Below are positions 13,401 through 24,941 of a stretch of 64,000 nt of DNA, piece by piece. The stretch's first letter is position 1. Every line of letters starts with the position of its first letter. A model generated the notes under the pieces. It had not been told where the DNA came from and made no database searches. It saw only the letters and a program-made list of their open reading frames with translations. This DNA comes from Gelatoporia subvermispora B (taxonomy: Eukaryota; Basidiomycota; Agaricomycetes; Polyporales; Gelatoporiaceae), in NCBI GenBank assembly GCA_000320605.2, contig KB445795.1:805867-869866 (forward strand), in the 5' to 3' direction. A program made the translations under genes and the position numbers.

Positions 13401-14146
13401 ATGCCATAGGACTCACTTCATGACCTCATTCGAGCCCTTCACCGAAACCTCGCGCAGGCCCTCCCAAATAATATGGCCCTGCTTGTCTTCTCGGATCTGA
13501 ACCTCGCTCCTACCTCCAGATCCGTCCATACCCAGCAGGTCGATGAGGTCTTCATTGTAAATTTCTATGAAGGAGCCTTTGAGACTGTAGCTCCAGGCGC
13601 TGCCACGCTCCTCCTTAAGCTCTCTGCAGCGCGAGAAAATGGTGGATACGGCTCGTGGAATGATGCCCATGCCATTTGATGGATCTGTCGGGTCCGCATC
13701 AAGGTCGATACCAGTCATCGTGAAGGTCTTCCCGCTGCTCGTCTGGCCGTACGCGAGGATGGTGCAGTTGAACCCCTCTACAAAGCGAGAGATGAGAGGC
13801 TGGGCGGTGGAGGTGAAGAGCTCATGCTGCGTCGTGGTCTGGGGGTGAACTTGATCGAACGTGAAATATTGCTTCTTGGTCGCGCCAGATGCGGGGGCTG
13901 CATTAGGGTTGCCAGAGGCAGCAGCAGAGGAGGGTTCAACGGATACACTAGTGGGGGAGGCGGCATTGATGACGGTTCTCTGAAAACGAGCGGGGATGGA
14001 GCTGGCGTCCTGGGTGGTGGTTGGTCGTATACGAAGGGCTGCAATGGCGCGATGAGTGCGACGCCCTTTGCCACAATGTTGATGTTGTACTCACCGACTT
14101 GTACAGAGGTAGTTGATGCGCTTGACGACGCTGGGGGCGGCGCCAT
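7404..14146 (-). CDS. Long kinesin motor protein, kinesin-4-like
   Basis: Plus-end type microtubule motor with an N-terminal motor domain. Exon 1 ([17 protein letters not shown]) splices to ALRIRPTT, the first motor strand. Nucleotide-site motifs are all present: P-loop GQTSSGKT, switch [13 protein letters not shown], switch II DLAGSER and the neck-proximal [16 protein letters not shown] Pro/Gly/Ser-rich insert of about 70 residues separates switch I from switch II, as in many fungal kinesins. The remaining protein is nearly all coiled coil, including one uninterrupted exon of about 930 codons (roughly 7.7-10.5 kb), and it ends RRKSKFACL. Total length is about 2,100 residues. Kinesin-4/KIF4-KIF21-like identity rests on motor placement, the stalk motif [16 protein letters not shown] and overall layout, so the subfamily is less certain than the motor call. 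About ten introns; no break seen. Confidence 0.9.
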
Positions 14147-14499
14147 GGTGGGTATCTCTGCCCTCGTCGTGGACGGCGTCGAGGACGGTCTGGATGTTCG
14201 CTACGACGTGTGAAGGGAAAACAACGTCCGCTTCCGGGGACCCCCTTATCAGGCAACAACGCGATCGCCATCGCACGTGGAATGCATCTTGCATTGGGCG
14301 TCTAGTGGCTATTGGCGTGCAGGGCCATGCAAGCCTGACAGCTGCAAGTCGATGACACTCCGGATACGACAGCATTCATCGCCGGTTTTGCATCCAACAT
14401 ATCTATGTTGCGTAACCGGAAGCTGTGCTCCCCCCCCCTAAATCTTTGGCCGATCAATAAGCTATACACACCGAACAACCGCCACCCTTCACCCGCAAA
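14147..14499. other. Intergenic, kinesin upstream region
   Basis: About 350 bases between the kinesin start and the stop of the decayed acetyltransferase copy. It contains a run of nine C at about 14430-14440. No gene or clear promoter motif is visible. Confidence 0.4.
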
Positions 14500-15535
14500 T
14501 TACTTTGCTTCCGTGACCCGTCCAAGTGCTGTTAATATCGAAACGTGGAAACCTTTCCTGACAGTCTTCGGGTCGAGCTCGTCACCCAGAAAGAACCCGC
14601 AGCGCATATACAGCCTCCTTGCCACCTCATCAGCCGCAGCCACATTGAGACAGACCGCTTCCTTAATTCCCTCGACCAGCGTGTCATCTGGTGACCCCAC
14701 AAATCCGTGGGGAAGCACACCCAGATAGAAACGCTTCAACGCACGTATCATGGATTTGGCCTGTACACGCCGTCGGACAGCGGGTGATACGAACACAATC
14801 CTGATAGCGATGGTGCGGGCTACCGACCGCCGGAGCAGGGCGAACCCGCAATGGTGCCTTCTAGACGACAGACTCGAACTTTTCGGATGTTGACGGGTTC
14901 GGTAATCAGGGCTCGCGACTGCTCTTCTAAGACCGACTCGATCCCAGTTCGATAAACATGGACGAGGCGAAGGGTGAGTGTTGAGACGTCATCTGAAAAC
15001 GAGAGAATGACTCTGTCTTGAGAAAATTCAGTAGCAGGGGCGGATCGTCGGGGCCGATGCATATGAGGAGCGCACAGCGACATATGGGACGACAATTGCA
15101 GGGTGATGCTAGTGCCTTGTTCATTGATACCCGACGTCGACGAAGGCATCGAGAATCTCCTCCGGGTCGACCACTCTGTTCAAGATGGCCGAGTCGTAGG
15201 TCTTTAGGAAGAATTCGACAAGCGCGTCCACGCGGCTATCTGCTGGGTATGGCTATCTTCCTCGCGATATTTAACTCTGTCTTCGTGAGGGTCATACTAA
15301 GACAATATTGCCAATTAGAATGCGTCATAATTGAATATCGACCCTCTCACATTAGATTATTTTCCGAACAAATGGCTAGCAAAATCAAACTTTCGGAACC
15401 GTAGCGCACTTGGGAGTTTGCTACAAAGGGTCTCGTCCATGTTACCTGAAAGCTCTGAGAGTGAAATTCGAGCACTGTGCGTCATATGCATTGTCTGCGT
15501 CTACAAATGTCAAAGGGTCTTCGAATTGCGGTACT
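14500..15535 (-). pseudogene. Decayed tandem copy of the GNAT acetyltransferase
   Basis: The minus strand encodes pieces collinear with the intact acetyltransferase at 15854-16929. In order: a first-exon remnant (FVDADNAYDAQCSNFTLRAF, matching FVDVANGYDDSSLNFTFGSL); LNRVVDPEEILDAFVDVGYQ followed by TGA at 15121-15123; a frame change to NEQGTSITLQLSS; VCRLEGTIAG; a second frame change near 14841-14846; and the acetyl-CoA-binding region FVSPAVRRRVQAKSM through YMRCGFFL. The two frame changes and the loss of the Gly in the Q/RxxGxG/A loop (RRRVQ instead of RRRGI) indicate a non-functional copy. An assembly error could explain one frameshift but hardly both plus the substitutions. Confidence 0.8.
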
Positions 15536-15853
15536 TTATTTTCAGACATATATTTGCGATGCCTTTCGATCGGATATGGTATGCGAAAAAGTGTTTGCGG
15601 TCTGCTAGGATTTTTGACCCTTCAATCCGAGTCACGTCGATCGCGATAGATCCGGGTCCAAGGTCGTGAAGACTAGCCTAGGGAGTCAAGCCACACCAAG
15701 CGCCGACCCGTTGCGCGGAGCTCGTCGATGTACTCTTAGGCAGTCTCGCGCAAAGCTGAGAGTGAGGTTGTGAACGTAAACAAGTTTGAGACAGACGAAG
15801 CACTTAAATGAACTGTATAGAGTACGGACGAAAAGACCTGAGCCAGTCCATGG

Positions 15854-16929
15854 TCATACGGCCACCCGTTCTACACCTCTCCAGATCGAAGCAAACGAAC
15901 CTTTCCTCCCTGTCACTGGATCACGAGCGTCCTCGTCCAACATAAATCCGCAACGCTGGTAAAGCCTCACGACGCCCTCGTCGGCTACATTCAGACACAC
16001 CTCTGTCTTGATTCCACCAACCGGATGGCCCTCTGGTGACCCGTCGAATCCGAGCGGGCGTACGCCCAGATAGTACCGTGTAACCGCCCGCACTAGAGCT
16101 TCTGCAATCCCGCGCCTTCGATATTGCGGAGAGACGAACACATTCCGGATGGCAATCGTGCGCGGGGTTGTTCGTCCGACCTTCGTGTAGCCAGCGATCG
16201 CGCCATCGACACGACAGACCCAGACAGTCCGGGCATTGACGGCTTCGATCATGTCTGCTCTAGCGCTGTCTTCCATAGCAGGCACAGGGCCATGACTGGA
16301 GAACTGGATGTAGAGGGGAATCAGACAAGCGACGTCTTCCGAGTCATGGGCGAGCGAGATAGAATGGCGAGAGAACTCGGGTGCGGGTGGAGGGAGGCTG
16401 GACGTAGTCGCATATGACACGCGCGAGCGGAAATATGGCGGTAGTGCCCTCAACGTCACCCCGCGTTCTGCCATGAAGGCTACCCAAGCCTGGATGAATA
16501 TATCGACGACATTTTCTGGGCCAATAACTTTGTCCATTCGGCCAGGCTCGACAACTTGAGGAAGGAACCGAGCGAGCAAGTCGGCGGAAGACTTAATGTC
16601 TTCTTCGCTGAGCAGCTCCTCGAACTTGCTGGGCACAGCCATCATCCACGAGAAATCCAGTGCATTCTTAGTGAGCGTTACTCTACGACGACAGATCAAG
16701 TCGAGACGATAGCCATAATGGAGATGACTCACAAGAGGTCATCGTTCCGGTATACTCCAAGTAGAATCCTGTCTTTGGGCCCCCAGCGCGCTTGCGAGTG
16801 CTGCTGGGTCTCGTCCATGTTATCCAAGAGGGATCCGAATGTGAAGTTCAAGGAGCTGTCGTCGTAGCCATTGGCTACGTCAACGAAATCCTGTGCATGC
16901 TGAAAGTGCACTACGCGCAAACCAGACAT
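15854..16929 (-). CDS. GNAT-family N-acetyltransferase
   Basis: Two exons give about 340 residues: MSGLRVVHFQHAQDF... splices from DDL to LVTLTKNALDF. The C-terminal half is a GNAT domain: VCRVDGAIAGYTKVG (strand 4), then IAIRNVFVSPQYRRRGIAEA, which contains the acetyl-CoA pyrophosphate-binding R-R-x-x-G-x-A loop, then VCLNVADEGVVRLYQRCGF, the usual end-of-domain motif with Asn and Tyr. The N-terminal 190 residues are a fungal extension with no domain that I recognise. The substrate is unknown. A decayed paralogue lies immediately downstream in the same orientation, so the locus arose by tandem duplication. No signal peptide or membrane segment is visible, which suggests a soluble enzyme. Confidence 0.85.
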
Positions 16930-17904
16930 GGTGTTTTGGTGTGAACTGTGCTATCACTGCTATTTTATATCACGTCGTGAAACTCAAGTACGAACGAGTC
17001 ACAATCCCCGATCAGACAGTATGGCCTATCAAGCGCCAAGGTGACAGTGCTATGGTCCGAGACAGACAGAAGGCGCGACCTAAGTTCCGTGGTTGTCGCA
17101 AAAGCTAATGTTGCTGCACATGTTTTGAGAGAATCCCTTCCAAAGATTTACGGTGCGGGAAGCGAAGTCTGCGGGAGTATGCGATGAGTTCTCACAGCAG
17201 TCTGCATACTACTGTAAAAGCAGTCATCACCCAGACCTCGCAGAAGGAGCACAACTTGCAGCTTGAAGCTAAATGCGTCTATTCTTGTACTGACTTGGCC
17301 TGGCATGAGGATGTCATTGGTGCCCGAATGGAAGACGGATACGCATGTGAGGCCAGCGCTGACCAAGTCAGAAATAGCATGCCTTGGTAATGAACGCAAC
17401 CGCAATCAATGATCTTTCTACGTGTCTTGAGAGGTCTTGAGTCCCATCTAGCCTCACCGAGATGGCCCGTGCCTGGGGTCGCACTAGTCACGAACGAAGG
17501 GATACATACTACGCTCAACGACACTCCACCGTCAGCCTGTCAGCCTGGAGTGCGTCTCGCGAACATAGGGTCGTTGATCAAATGCAGAGGATCATCACGG
17601 CTTTGATCATGGTCTGATAGTCGCGCCGTAGGGCGACAAGGACGGTTGAGCTGGATGCTGGATAGCTTCGACTCGGAGGTCGGAATGAAAAGTACGGTGC
17701 AATCTCCGTACGAGAGGGTCAATAATTCAAGCGCTCACACGAACCGAACCGAACGGAAACGAGTGACGTACACACGCCGCGGTGGCATTCGCGACATAGC
17801 ATCCTCTGACACCTCACTCATCCTCTTGCCGACGCTGCAGTAGTAGACTGCTAGTCCTCTGCGACAAGGCACATATACAATCTCATCTTTGTGCATCCAA
17901 CATC
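16930..17904. other. Divergent intergenic region, no gene seen
   Basis: Separates the acetyltransferase (minus) from ARPC1 (plus), so it should hold both promoters. A TATA-like ACATATACAA lies about 30 bases before the ARPC1 start. The short open frames overlap and look random. Confidence 0.4.
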
Positions 17905-19401
17905 ATGGCACCCCCAGAAGTCCACTCCCTCAGCCAGACACCTATCACCGCGCATTCTTTCAACGCGGACCGCTCGCGTACGTCGAATGTATCACTATCA
18001 TATTGTCCTTCGACGATTCCAATACGCGTTCATAGAGGTGGCCGTTAGCTTGAACTCGAATGATGTCCAGATCTTTGCTCGCCAGGGCCAGGAGTGGAAG
18101 TCGACGGACACGCTCTCCGAGGTGAGTTACAACCTCCTGCAGTGTTAGCATTGATGCTGAGGGCACGGTTACCTTCAGCACGACAAGCTCATCACATCCA
18201 TTGATTGGGCTCCGAACACCAACCGCATCGTGACATCTGCTCAGGACCGCAATGCCTATGTGTGGCAGCAGACTCAGGATCCGCTGACTGGTGCTACCAT
18301 CTGGAAGCCGACTCTGGTCTTACTCCGAATCAACCGTGCAGCGACCTTCGTGCGCTGGAGCCCGAATGAGGACAAGTTTGCAGTTGCAAGCGGAGCTCGG
18401 TGAGCATCCTACTCCAGCAATGACGCTGAAGACTATCTCACCATCTTGTTCCTAGCGCGATCGCTATCTGCTCTTTTGACCCCGAGGGAGACTGGTGGGT
18501 CTCGCGTCTACTCAAGAAGCCCATCCGGTCTACTGTCCTCTCCCTCGACTGGCACCCGAACAATGTGCTGCTCGCTGCAGGAAGCGCTGACATGAAGGCC
18601 CGCGTGCTCTCGGCATACATCAAGGATGTCGACAAGAGGTACAGAGTTCATGTCCGTATCTTAGGTTGCGTCTGCTCACATTGTGTCGTAGGCCCGCACC
18701 AACTGTCTGGGGTGAGAAGCTGCCGTTCAACACCATCTGTGGAGAGTACACAAGTCCTAGCGGTGGATGGGTCCACGCTGTCGGATTCTCTCCATCCGGT
18801 GACGTCCTCGCCTTCGCCAGTGCGTACCTTCAGGCCTCTACCTCGAGCATTAGTTGAATGTCTGTTAGGCCACGATAGCTCCATCACCGTCGTATACCCT
18901 GGCCAGCAGGCTCTTTACCATGTCAAGATGACGTCGCTTCCCCTCATCACGCTCACCTGGACGACAGAGAACTCTATCGTCGCCGCGGGCCATGACTGCC
19001 AGCCGCTCCTCTTCCAGGGCAGCGAAGGCGGCTGGGAGTTGTCCGGCAGCCTCGACGACCCCAACGCGAGCAAGTCCGCCGGCGGCGCGCGTTCCGGGCT
19101 TGGCTCGTCGCCTGTGGGGCGCCTGCAGAGCGCGGCATTCAACACCTTCCGTAACGCGGACTCGCGTGGACTGTCGAGCCCCGGCGGGCCTGGCGCGGGC
19201 AGCGGAGAGTCGGAGCTATTCACCGTGCACCAGAACACGATCACTAACGTGCGCCCGTACTCGGGAGTGCCGGGAGACATCAGGCAGGTGAGCACGTCTG
19301 GCGTCGACGGCAAACTGGTCATTTGGGACACGACCGCCGCCACGCCTGCGTCTGGATTGAGTGGGATCGTCGGTCGCCTGGCGGCCATGCAGCTAAAGTA
19401 G
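17905..19401 (+). CDS. ARC40: Arp2/3 complex subunit 1 (ARPC1/p40)
   Basis: WD40 subunit of the seven-protein Arp2/3 complex, which nucleates branched actin filaments at endocytic sites and growing tips. The first exon encodes [20 protein letters not shown] and joins [20 protein letters not shown]. Diagnostic ARPC1 blocks follow: [90 protein letters not shown] and [16 protein letters not shown]. The segment between the last two blades is Gly/Ser-rich and disordered, as is usual for this subunit in which a loop contacts the activator. It ends GKLVIWD plus a short Ala/Gly-rich tail. About five introns of 50-60 bases; length is near 385 residues. Convergent with DAD3. Confidence 0.96.
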
Positions 19402-19524
19402 GGTATTACATCGGATAAGTCGTACAACCACAATAATGTCGTAAGATACATGAGCTGTCGGAATTGGAATCGGAATATACGTTGCTCTCGGAAGTTAGGG
19501 AGATGGGTTGATGATATGATGCAC

Positions 19525-19960
19525 TCAGTGAGGTGTGCCATCTGCGGTAACATCGGCGTAGTCACTTGCACCCTCCGAAACGGGCTGTTCGTTGATGACA
19601 CCCCATACTGAAGCTTTAAACTGCAGCCAGGGTGCAATCAATAGGGGAGAGATGCATGCATAGCTGTGTAGACGCACCAGTGTGAGTACCAGCCCCATCT
19701 TCACCTCCAGGACGCGCAGTCGCTTCAGCAGAGTTTCATCTGGTGCTTCGCTCAGACGGCGTGTTTCCGCAATGAGCTACGTCGAATACAATTCATTGGT
19801 GTGCTTCGTCGCAGGCGTGAGGATATGCACTTACTTCCTTGATATTCTGCGACAGCTTCGCATATTGCCACAGCACCTCTGCTTCAGTCTGAGATAGATT
19901 TGGGTGACCTTCGTATGGATTTGTTTGCAGCGCGTTGCTGCTGCTGGCCGCACTGGCCAT
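19525..19960 (-). CDS. DAD3: DASH/DAM1 complex subunit DAD3
   Basis: Small kinetochore protein of the ring-forming DASH complex that couples chromosomes to spindle microtubules in fungi. Three exons (19835-19960, 19678-19776, 19525-19620), all joined at phase 0, give 106 residues. The core matches Dad3: NPYEGHPNLSQTEAEVLWQY, then LSQNIKE joined to LIAETRRLSEAPDETLLKRL, then VLEVKMGLVLTL joined to FKASVWGVI. The family is about 90-110 residues in fungi, so length fits. I chose the Met of MASAASSSNAL; an in-frame Met 12 codons upstream (base 19996) is possible. The Dad3 assignment is by motif and size, without alignment. Confidence 0.82.
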
Positions 19961-20194
19961 AATCACGTATTGCAGAGGACGTAGCGGTTCATGCACTAGA
20001 AGCTGAAGAGACCAGGATATCAGCGGGCACGCGACGTCGCGCTACCTAGCGCGGTGCGTCCACTCCAACGGCATTACAACTTCAAGTTACACGTACAGTG
20101 ATCTTTGCCAACTACAACGGAAGACCGTCACGAGAGTTAAGTGCATCTCACGCTCAGTAACCCGCGAGCAATGTCACAAGAAAGCCACAGAATC

Positions 20195-20199
20195 AAAAA
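20195..20199 (-). terminator. RNA polymerase III terminator of tRNA-Leu
   Basis: Five consecutive T residues on the minus strand lie just downstream of the tRNA 3' end, the usual pol III termination signal. Confidence 0.75.
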
Positions 20200-20203
20200 G
20201 CTT

Positions 20204-20283
20204 TGACGAGAGTGGGATTCGAACCCACGCCCTTTCGGACCAGATCCTTAGTCTGGCGCCTTAGACCGCTCGGCCATCTCGCC
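20204..20283 (-). tRNA. tRNA-Leu (anticodon AAG)
   Basis: The minus strand folds as a class II tRNA of 80 bases without an intron. The acceptor stem GGCGAGA pairs with TCTCGTC (one G-U), with A as discriminator. The D arm holds TGGCCGAGCGGTC, an A-box match. The anticodon stem CCAGA/TCTGG encloses loop CTAAGGA, so the anticodon is AAG, reading CUU. A long variable arm (TCCGAAAGGGC) is typical of leucine tRNA, and the T arm GGGTTCGAATCCC is a B-box match. A run of five T lies a few bases past the 3' end. Confidence 0.96.
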
Positions 20284-22780
20284 TTGTGTCAATGTTTAAA
20301 TATTACACTCATGATGAGCGCCGCACATGTAGCAAGATCCGAGGTCCCTTCGCTGCTCAATTGACCTGCTTCTCCATCATCCATCATGTCTGTCGTCTTT
20401 GCCTTTTGCCCACCTCATAAGCGTCTCCCATGAATTATTAAACTTTCACCGCGCTCTCGACATCGAACCCTCTTGACTACTCCTGTGTGACCCTCTACGC
20501 TATGTTCTCCGGACCCGAAGAGCAGACCTGCCCACCGTCTTGCGGCGAGTCTAGAATTGCTAGCATTATACCCTACATGTCAGGCTCCTTCATCCGAATG
20601 CAATCACAGACGCGAACATCTGTGATCCGTGACCAATGTCAAGATTGTTGCAGCTATCGGTGAAGAGCCGCAGGCATACAATATCATATCTGACTGTTGG
20701 AAACACATCCCACGCCTACTTGTACAGGTGGGACACAACAAACTTGATCTCTTGTCTCTCTGCTTCATGAGGGCTCCTGAAAAGTCTCTCTTGGAGGGCA
20801 TCTCGAATCTTGTATGCACTGTACAATGTTCATCGCTGAAATCTCCAGGCGGACGGTCAAAACCCGCATACGGACCTATTCCGTGGCTCGCTTATGCCCA
20901 CTCAGCGGCATTCGAGTAGGATGCTCTCAGACGTGCCATGTTCACCATGTTCTCGGCCAGTGCTCCTAAGATGCGGATTGCCGAAATTCACATCTGCCAA
21001 ATACACCGTGGCATGGCTGCGGGAGGAGATCGCCAGTACCTGCTGTGCAGATACCCGATGCACGGCGTTCCGCACAATTGCCCAGCTACCTGCATTCAAG
21101 AGCCTTCCCTTCAATTATCAATGTCACTCAGCGCCCAGCTCCTAGCATTCTTGTGTCTCCTGTCGGTTCTTCTCACACGATTCCGACGCATCCACAGACC
21201 TGCGCTGCCTTTCCCCATGTGACATCAGGCCGTGGGGGACAATTATCCGCTAGCAGAACCACTGATACCGAAGAAGCTAGTAGCCACATCAAAATCGCCT
21301 GCATAGTGGTCTGATACTCCCGTGGCTGCATCGTTCTTTGGCAATACCTGTCAACGCAGCTCTCCAAGGCCTGTGGTCTCCGCCTTCCGAGCGCAAAGAG
21401 CAAAATAGGGTCTTCTCTGCCCGGTAACCCTCCGTACTATTCCACCAATTGCGCTGAGACGACCCAGATCATGCCCCTGCTCCCGCATACCTCACAGCAT
21501 ACCACGGTGCTGTCAACTAGACGATTTGCCGACGGGCTCTGGACCAGTCTACATCACGCACTCACTACCCGTCCCGAGTCAAGAAGTTGATTCTGATGTA
21601 GAGCATGCATTGTAGCATTTACGTTACCGAATTCCATCGCAGTTCGGGAAAATCCACGTAACGGGCGACATTGCTCGGCTGGACAGCCTGGGATCTGGGT
21701 GAACTGGGGTACCAAGTACGAGGGGAGATAGAATTGCCGCAGAAGCGCAGAAGTCACAAGTGGCCTGGCAACGTGAGCAGCACGCCGACCCGTGTGTCCT
21801 CATGGCAGCCAGTGGGCAGCGGCCAGCAATGACGCCGCTCTGAATCTGACCCGATCTCAGGAACTTCTTGTTGATGTTTCACGAGAGACATGAGGCTATC
21901 GTGCGGACGGAGACGCACATATCGGACGCGCACGCGCCACTAGATTGCTGCGCTAGCATAGTGCGATCGAGCCAACAGGTGGTCCCGGGTGAGCAGAGAC
22001 TACTGTGAGGAGACTACGGTGATCGTACACGCAGAGGAGACGTGGACACGGGCTTCACACGGCATCAGCAGATCAGATGTGGAATAGCGGAGGGATGGCA
22101 GCGATGGCAGGTGAGAGGAGCTGAGATTGCCGGCATTGTAGGCGATCGCAGAACAATAAGAGTGCCCGGAGACGACGCGCCGGCGCACGCGCCTCGCCCT
22201 CCAAAACAAATTCCACGGAGAATTACCTCTTTTGGCTGCTCTGGGAGCGGCAACGTCGAGCAAGTTGATTTCCCAGAATTTCCATCTCATCCTCGACAGC
22301 GACCGCCAGTGACCGTCGCCTTGTCGCCTGTCGCCGGGGAATCATTCGCACGTATACCAATAAGCCTTATATCAGCTCTAATCCAGCGTGCACAGGCTGC
22401 ATCCTGTCTTGAACCACCATCATCTGACTCTGTAGAACTGTTGTTAGAATTCTCGGCGATCTGCATTCCCACTTTCTTGCACAACATTGAGCAGCGCACG
22501 CCTGCAACACCTGCGATTATTGTCACTAGATCTCCCTCCCGCTGGATCGGTTCTGCCATTCGCGGCGAGACATTTTAGGAGACCGCTGGACGAAAACAAT
22601 TGCGAGATGTCTCCGGAAGACAATAGCCAATTACACTGCTCCTCCTTCAGCCGCCCTTCCAGACATTCTGATGCTATAAGCCCACGGGATGCTCTCCTTT
22701 GCCCTCGGCACACTGGGCCGTGTCCTCATCCTTGTAGGCCCGTCACCGACGCCTCCCTCAAAGCGCCTCGTCGCCGGACA
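20284..22780. other. Long intergenic region, no convincing gene
   Basis: About 2.5 kb between tRNA-Leu and the BTB-like gene. The longest open frames (22042-22578 plus, 22000-22290 and 22287-22559 minus) overlap each other and have no recognisable motif. The stretch before 22781 is the probable promoter and leader of the BTB-like gene. Confidence 0.45.
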
Positions 22781-23880
22781 ATGCACACTGTAGCATTCGT
22801 GCCCCGTCCATTCCCTCCGCCCGCCCTCGCTGACGTCCCACTCGAGTACATTATCCACCAGCTCCGTCGTCTCGCTCCTCATTACTGGAGCAAGCCCGAG
22901 ACCTCTGACTGCACAATTGGTATGTCCTGCACTTCTCCCGAGCGCCGTACTTGACGCCCTGCCTTCAGTCGTCCCCCTGGACTCTGCATCTACGGCGACC
23001 AGCGGAAGATGCTCCAGACCCTACAGTATCTCTGCTGCGCCCGCAGATGCGCCAGTGTGGGCGTCGACGGAGCCAACGCGCATGGTTATGAAGGTACGCA
23101 TATATTCCTCCCTCAAATCGTGTGAGAGCCGTCTCTAACCCGTAGGATTAGGTGCATATGGACTATCTCTGTGCGCATTCAGCCCTGCTCCGTGGTTTAC
23201 TCGGTGGTGCTTCGCCCTTCGACCTCCTGAGTGCTCTATCTGGTGGCTCTCGTCCCCGTACTCCTGCCAGTGCTCCTCCGCCCAGCAAACTTATAACTCC
23301 GCCTCCGCCTCTTCCGTGCCTGCTTCCTTCGCCTCCCACGCGTCCGACGATCTATCTCCCTGTGCCAGACCCCAAGAGCCTGCGTATGCTCGTGCACTTC
23401 ATCTACTTTGGCGCGACGTCGTACATCGAGGACGCCCTGGACGCCGGCGAACTCACCTGGGACGGCCTCGCGCGCAACATCGAATACCTCGGCATGGGCA
23501 GCGAGATCCGTGCCTGCCTCGGCCAGTGGTACGCTCGCCGCCGCCGCCTGCTGCGTTCCCGCGCCGTCACGGACTCGGACAGTGCGAGCGAGTCGGACAC
23601 CGACACCGACGTAAGCAGTTGGGAGAGCGACGACGAGGATATGGAAACTGCGTCAACTGCAGTGACTCTCGTCGAGACGGATTCCGAGTCCGACGAGGAG
23701 CTCCCAATGGATGTCACGACTGCTGCGGAATGCCCGGCTCGGGTGGACCCACCCCGCGGGCGTACGCGCACGCAGCGCCGTCTGGGCCATTCGACGTCGG
23801 ACCCGACGTTTGGCCGCCCCCGCCCGTCTCACAGTACTCCTGAGGGATCCCGTCCAGCGAGACGTCACAGCGAAGACTGA
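22781..23880 (+). CDS. BTB/POZ-like protein, possibly Clp1-like
   Basis: Three exons (22781-22919, 22969-23093, 23152-23880) give 330 residues. Splicing joins SDCTI to VVPLDSA and RMVMK to VHMDYLCAHSALLRGLLGG. The order of a DCTI/VVP strand, an AHSALLRGLL helix, a proline-rich insert and LRMLVHFIYFG resembles a BTB/POZ fold (the classic pattern is D-x-x-L ... H+-x-x-L-x-x-x-S ... L-x-x-x-L-x-Y-x-Y). The tail after residue 210 is acidic, Ser/Asp-rich and then Arg/Pro-rich, so probably disordered and nuclear or regulatory. Basidiomycete clampless-1 (Clp1) proteins, needed for clamp-cell formation, are of similar size and I suspect a relation, but this is from memory of family style and not an alignment. 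The CDS itself is firm. Confidence 0.72.
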
Positions 23881-24941
23881 CCTGCCTGTCACCGAGAGAA
23901 CGTGTACCACATTGTACTGTACTAGGCTGACAGTGGCGCGACTCGGGCAGTCTACCACTCCAGCAGCCCGCCTCTGTTCTTGGCATCTTGCCTTAAGCTT
24001 ATTGTAATTCGTATCATTCATACAACGTCGCTCATTCGTAAGTTGTCTGCACATGCGGCGCAATATGCAAATGCTGACCGCTAACGACCAGGACATAGCC
24101 TATTTCGGAACCTAGTCTGGACCATTGGGCGCACCGCTCATGGCATCGCCTCGCCGCCCACGGCGACATCTTTCGTTGCGTATAACGCATTACGTTCGTT
24201 CACTTTTCAGGCGTGTGATATCGTAGTTCATTTTGCTCAATCTACCGGAGACATTTCTTGCGAGCATATGCGAGGTGCTCCGGCCATAGTCATATTCACG
24301 TCGACGGAGAGAAACATGTACCCATGTACGTTTTGGCGGTAGTTCAGTAGCTAACAAGAAGTCTTTTTGAGTTAATCATGCCTTGCTCCACACTCCATTG
24401 CCCTTGATGCATCGTGGCGCGAGCTCTGCCTTCCTGAGCGCTTTGAGTGCCCGGGCTGTTCCAGCCATCGCATTATCACATCAAGACAACAGGCCACGAG
24501 GCTACCGTACACCTATGCGCATGGTGCGGAGTGGGTGATACAAATATCGGATTCTAGGTGAAGTGCACATCGCCGATCGGCCGTCCAACCTGGCCGCATT
24601 TCTGCCAATTGTCTACGTGGGCGACTCGGAGCTAGCCACCAGGTCCGGAATGGAGAGCGTGCGATGCATGACGGCGCCATGCGAGCGGTGCCGTGTCGGG
24701 AGTGGAACTCGGAGCATCAAATCACGGACGTGTTCAGAGCCGAGCCATCGGAGCAGCAGAAATGGTCAAGACAGACCGCATCCTTTGGGGAATGTACATA
24801 TTTATGGGTATATACAGCAATGCAGAAGCCTTGAGTGTAGGGGCCTGGGGTATCAAGACATGCCGCCGAGAGCATGTGCAAGTATTGGCGAGTGCTAGAG
24901 GGTAGGATTCGAGTTCCAATAACATAGCTTCCATGTTCATG
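23881..24941. other. Convergent intergenic region, no gene seen
   Basis: Lies between the 3' ends of the BTB-like gene (plus) and the kinase gene (minus). Only short overlapping open frames are present. Confidence 0.45.

Noticed and set aside
22042..22578. A 178-codon plus-strand open frame
   Set aside because: Overlaps minus-strand frames of similar quality, shows no motif, and lies just upstream of a well-supported gene.
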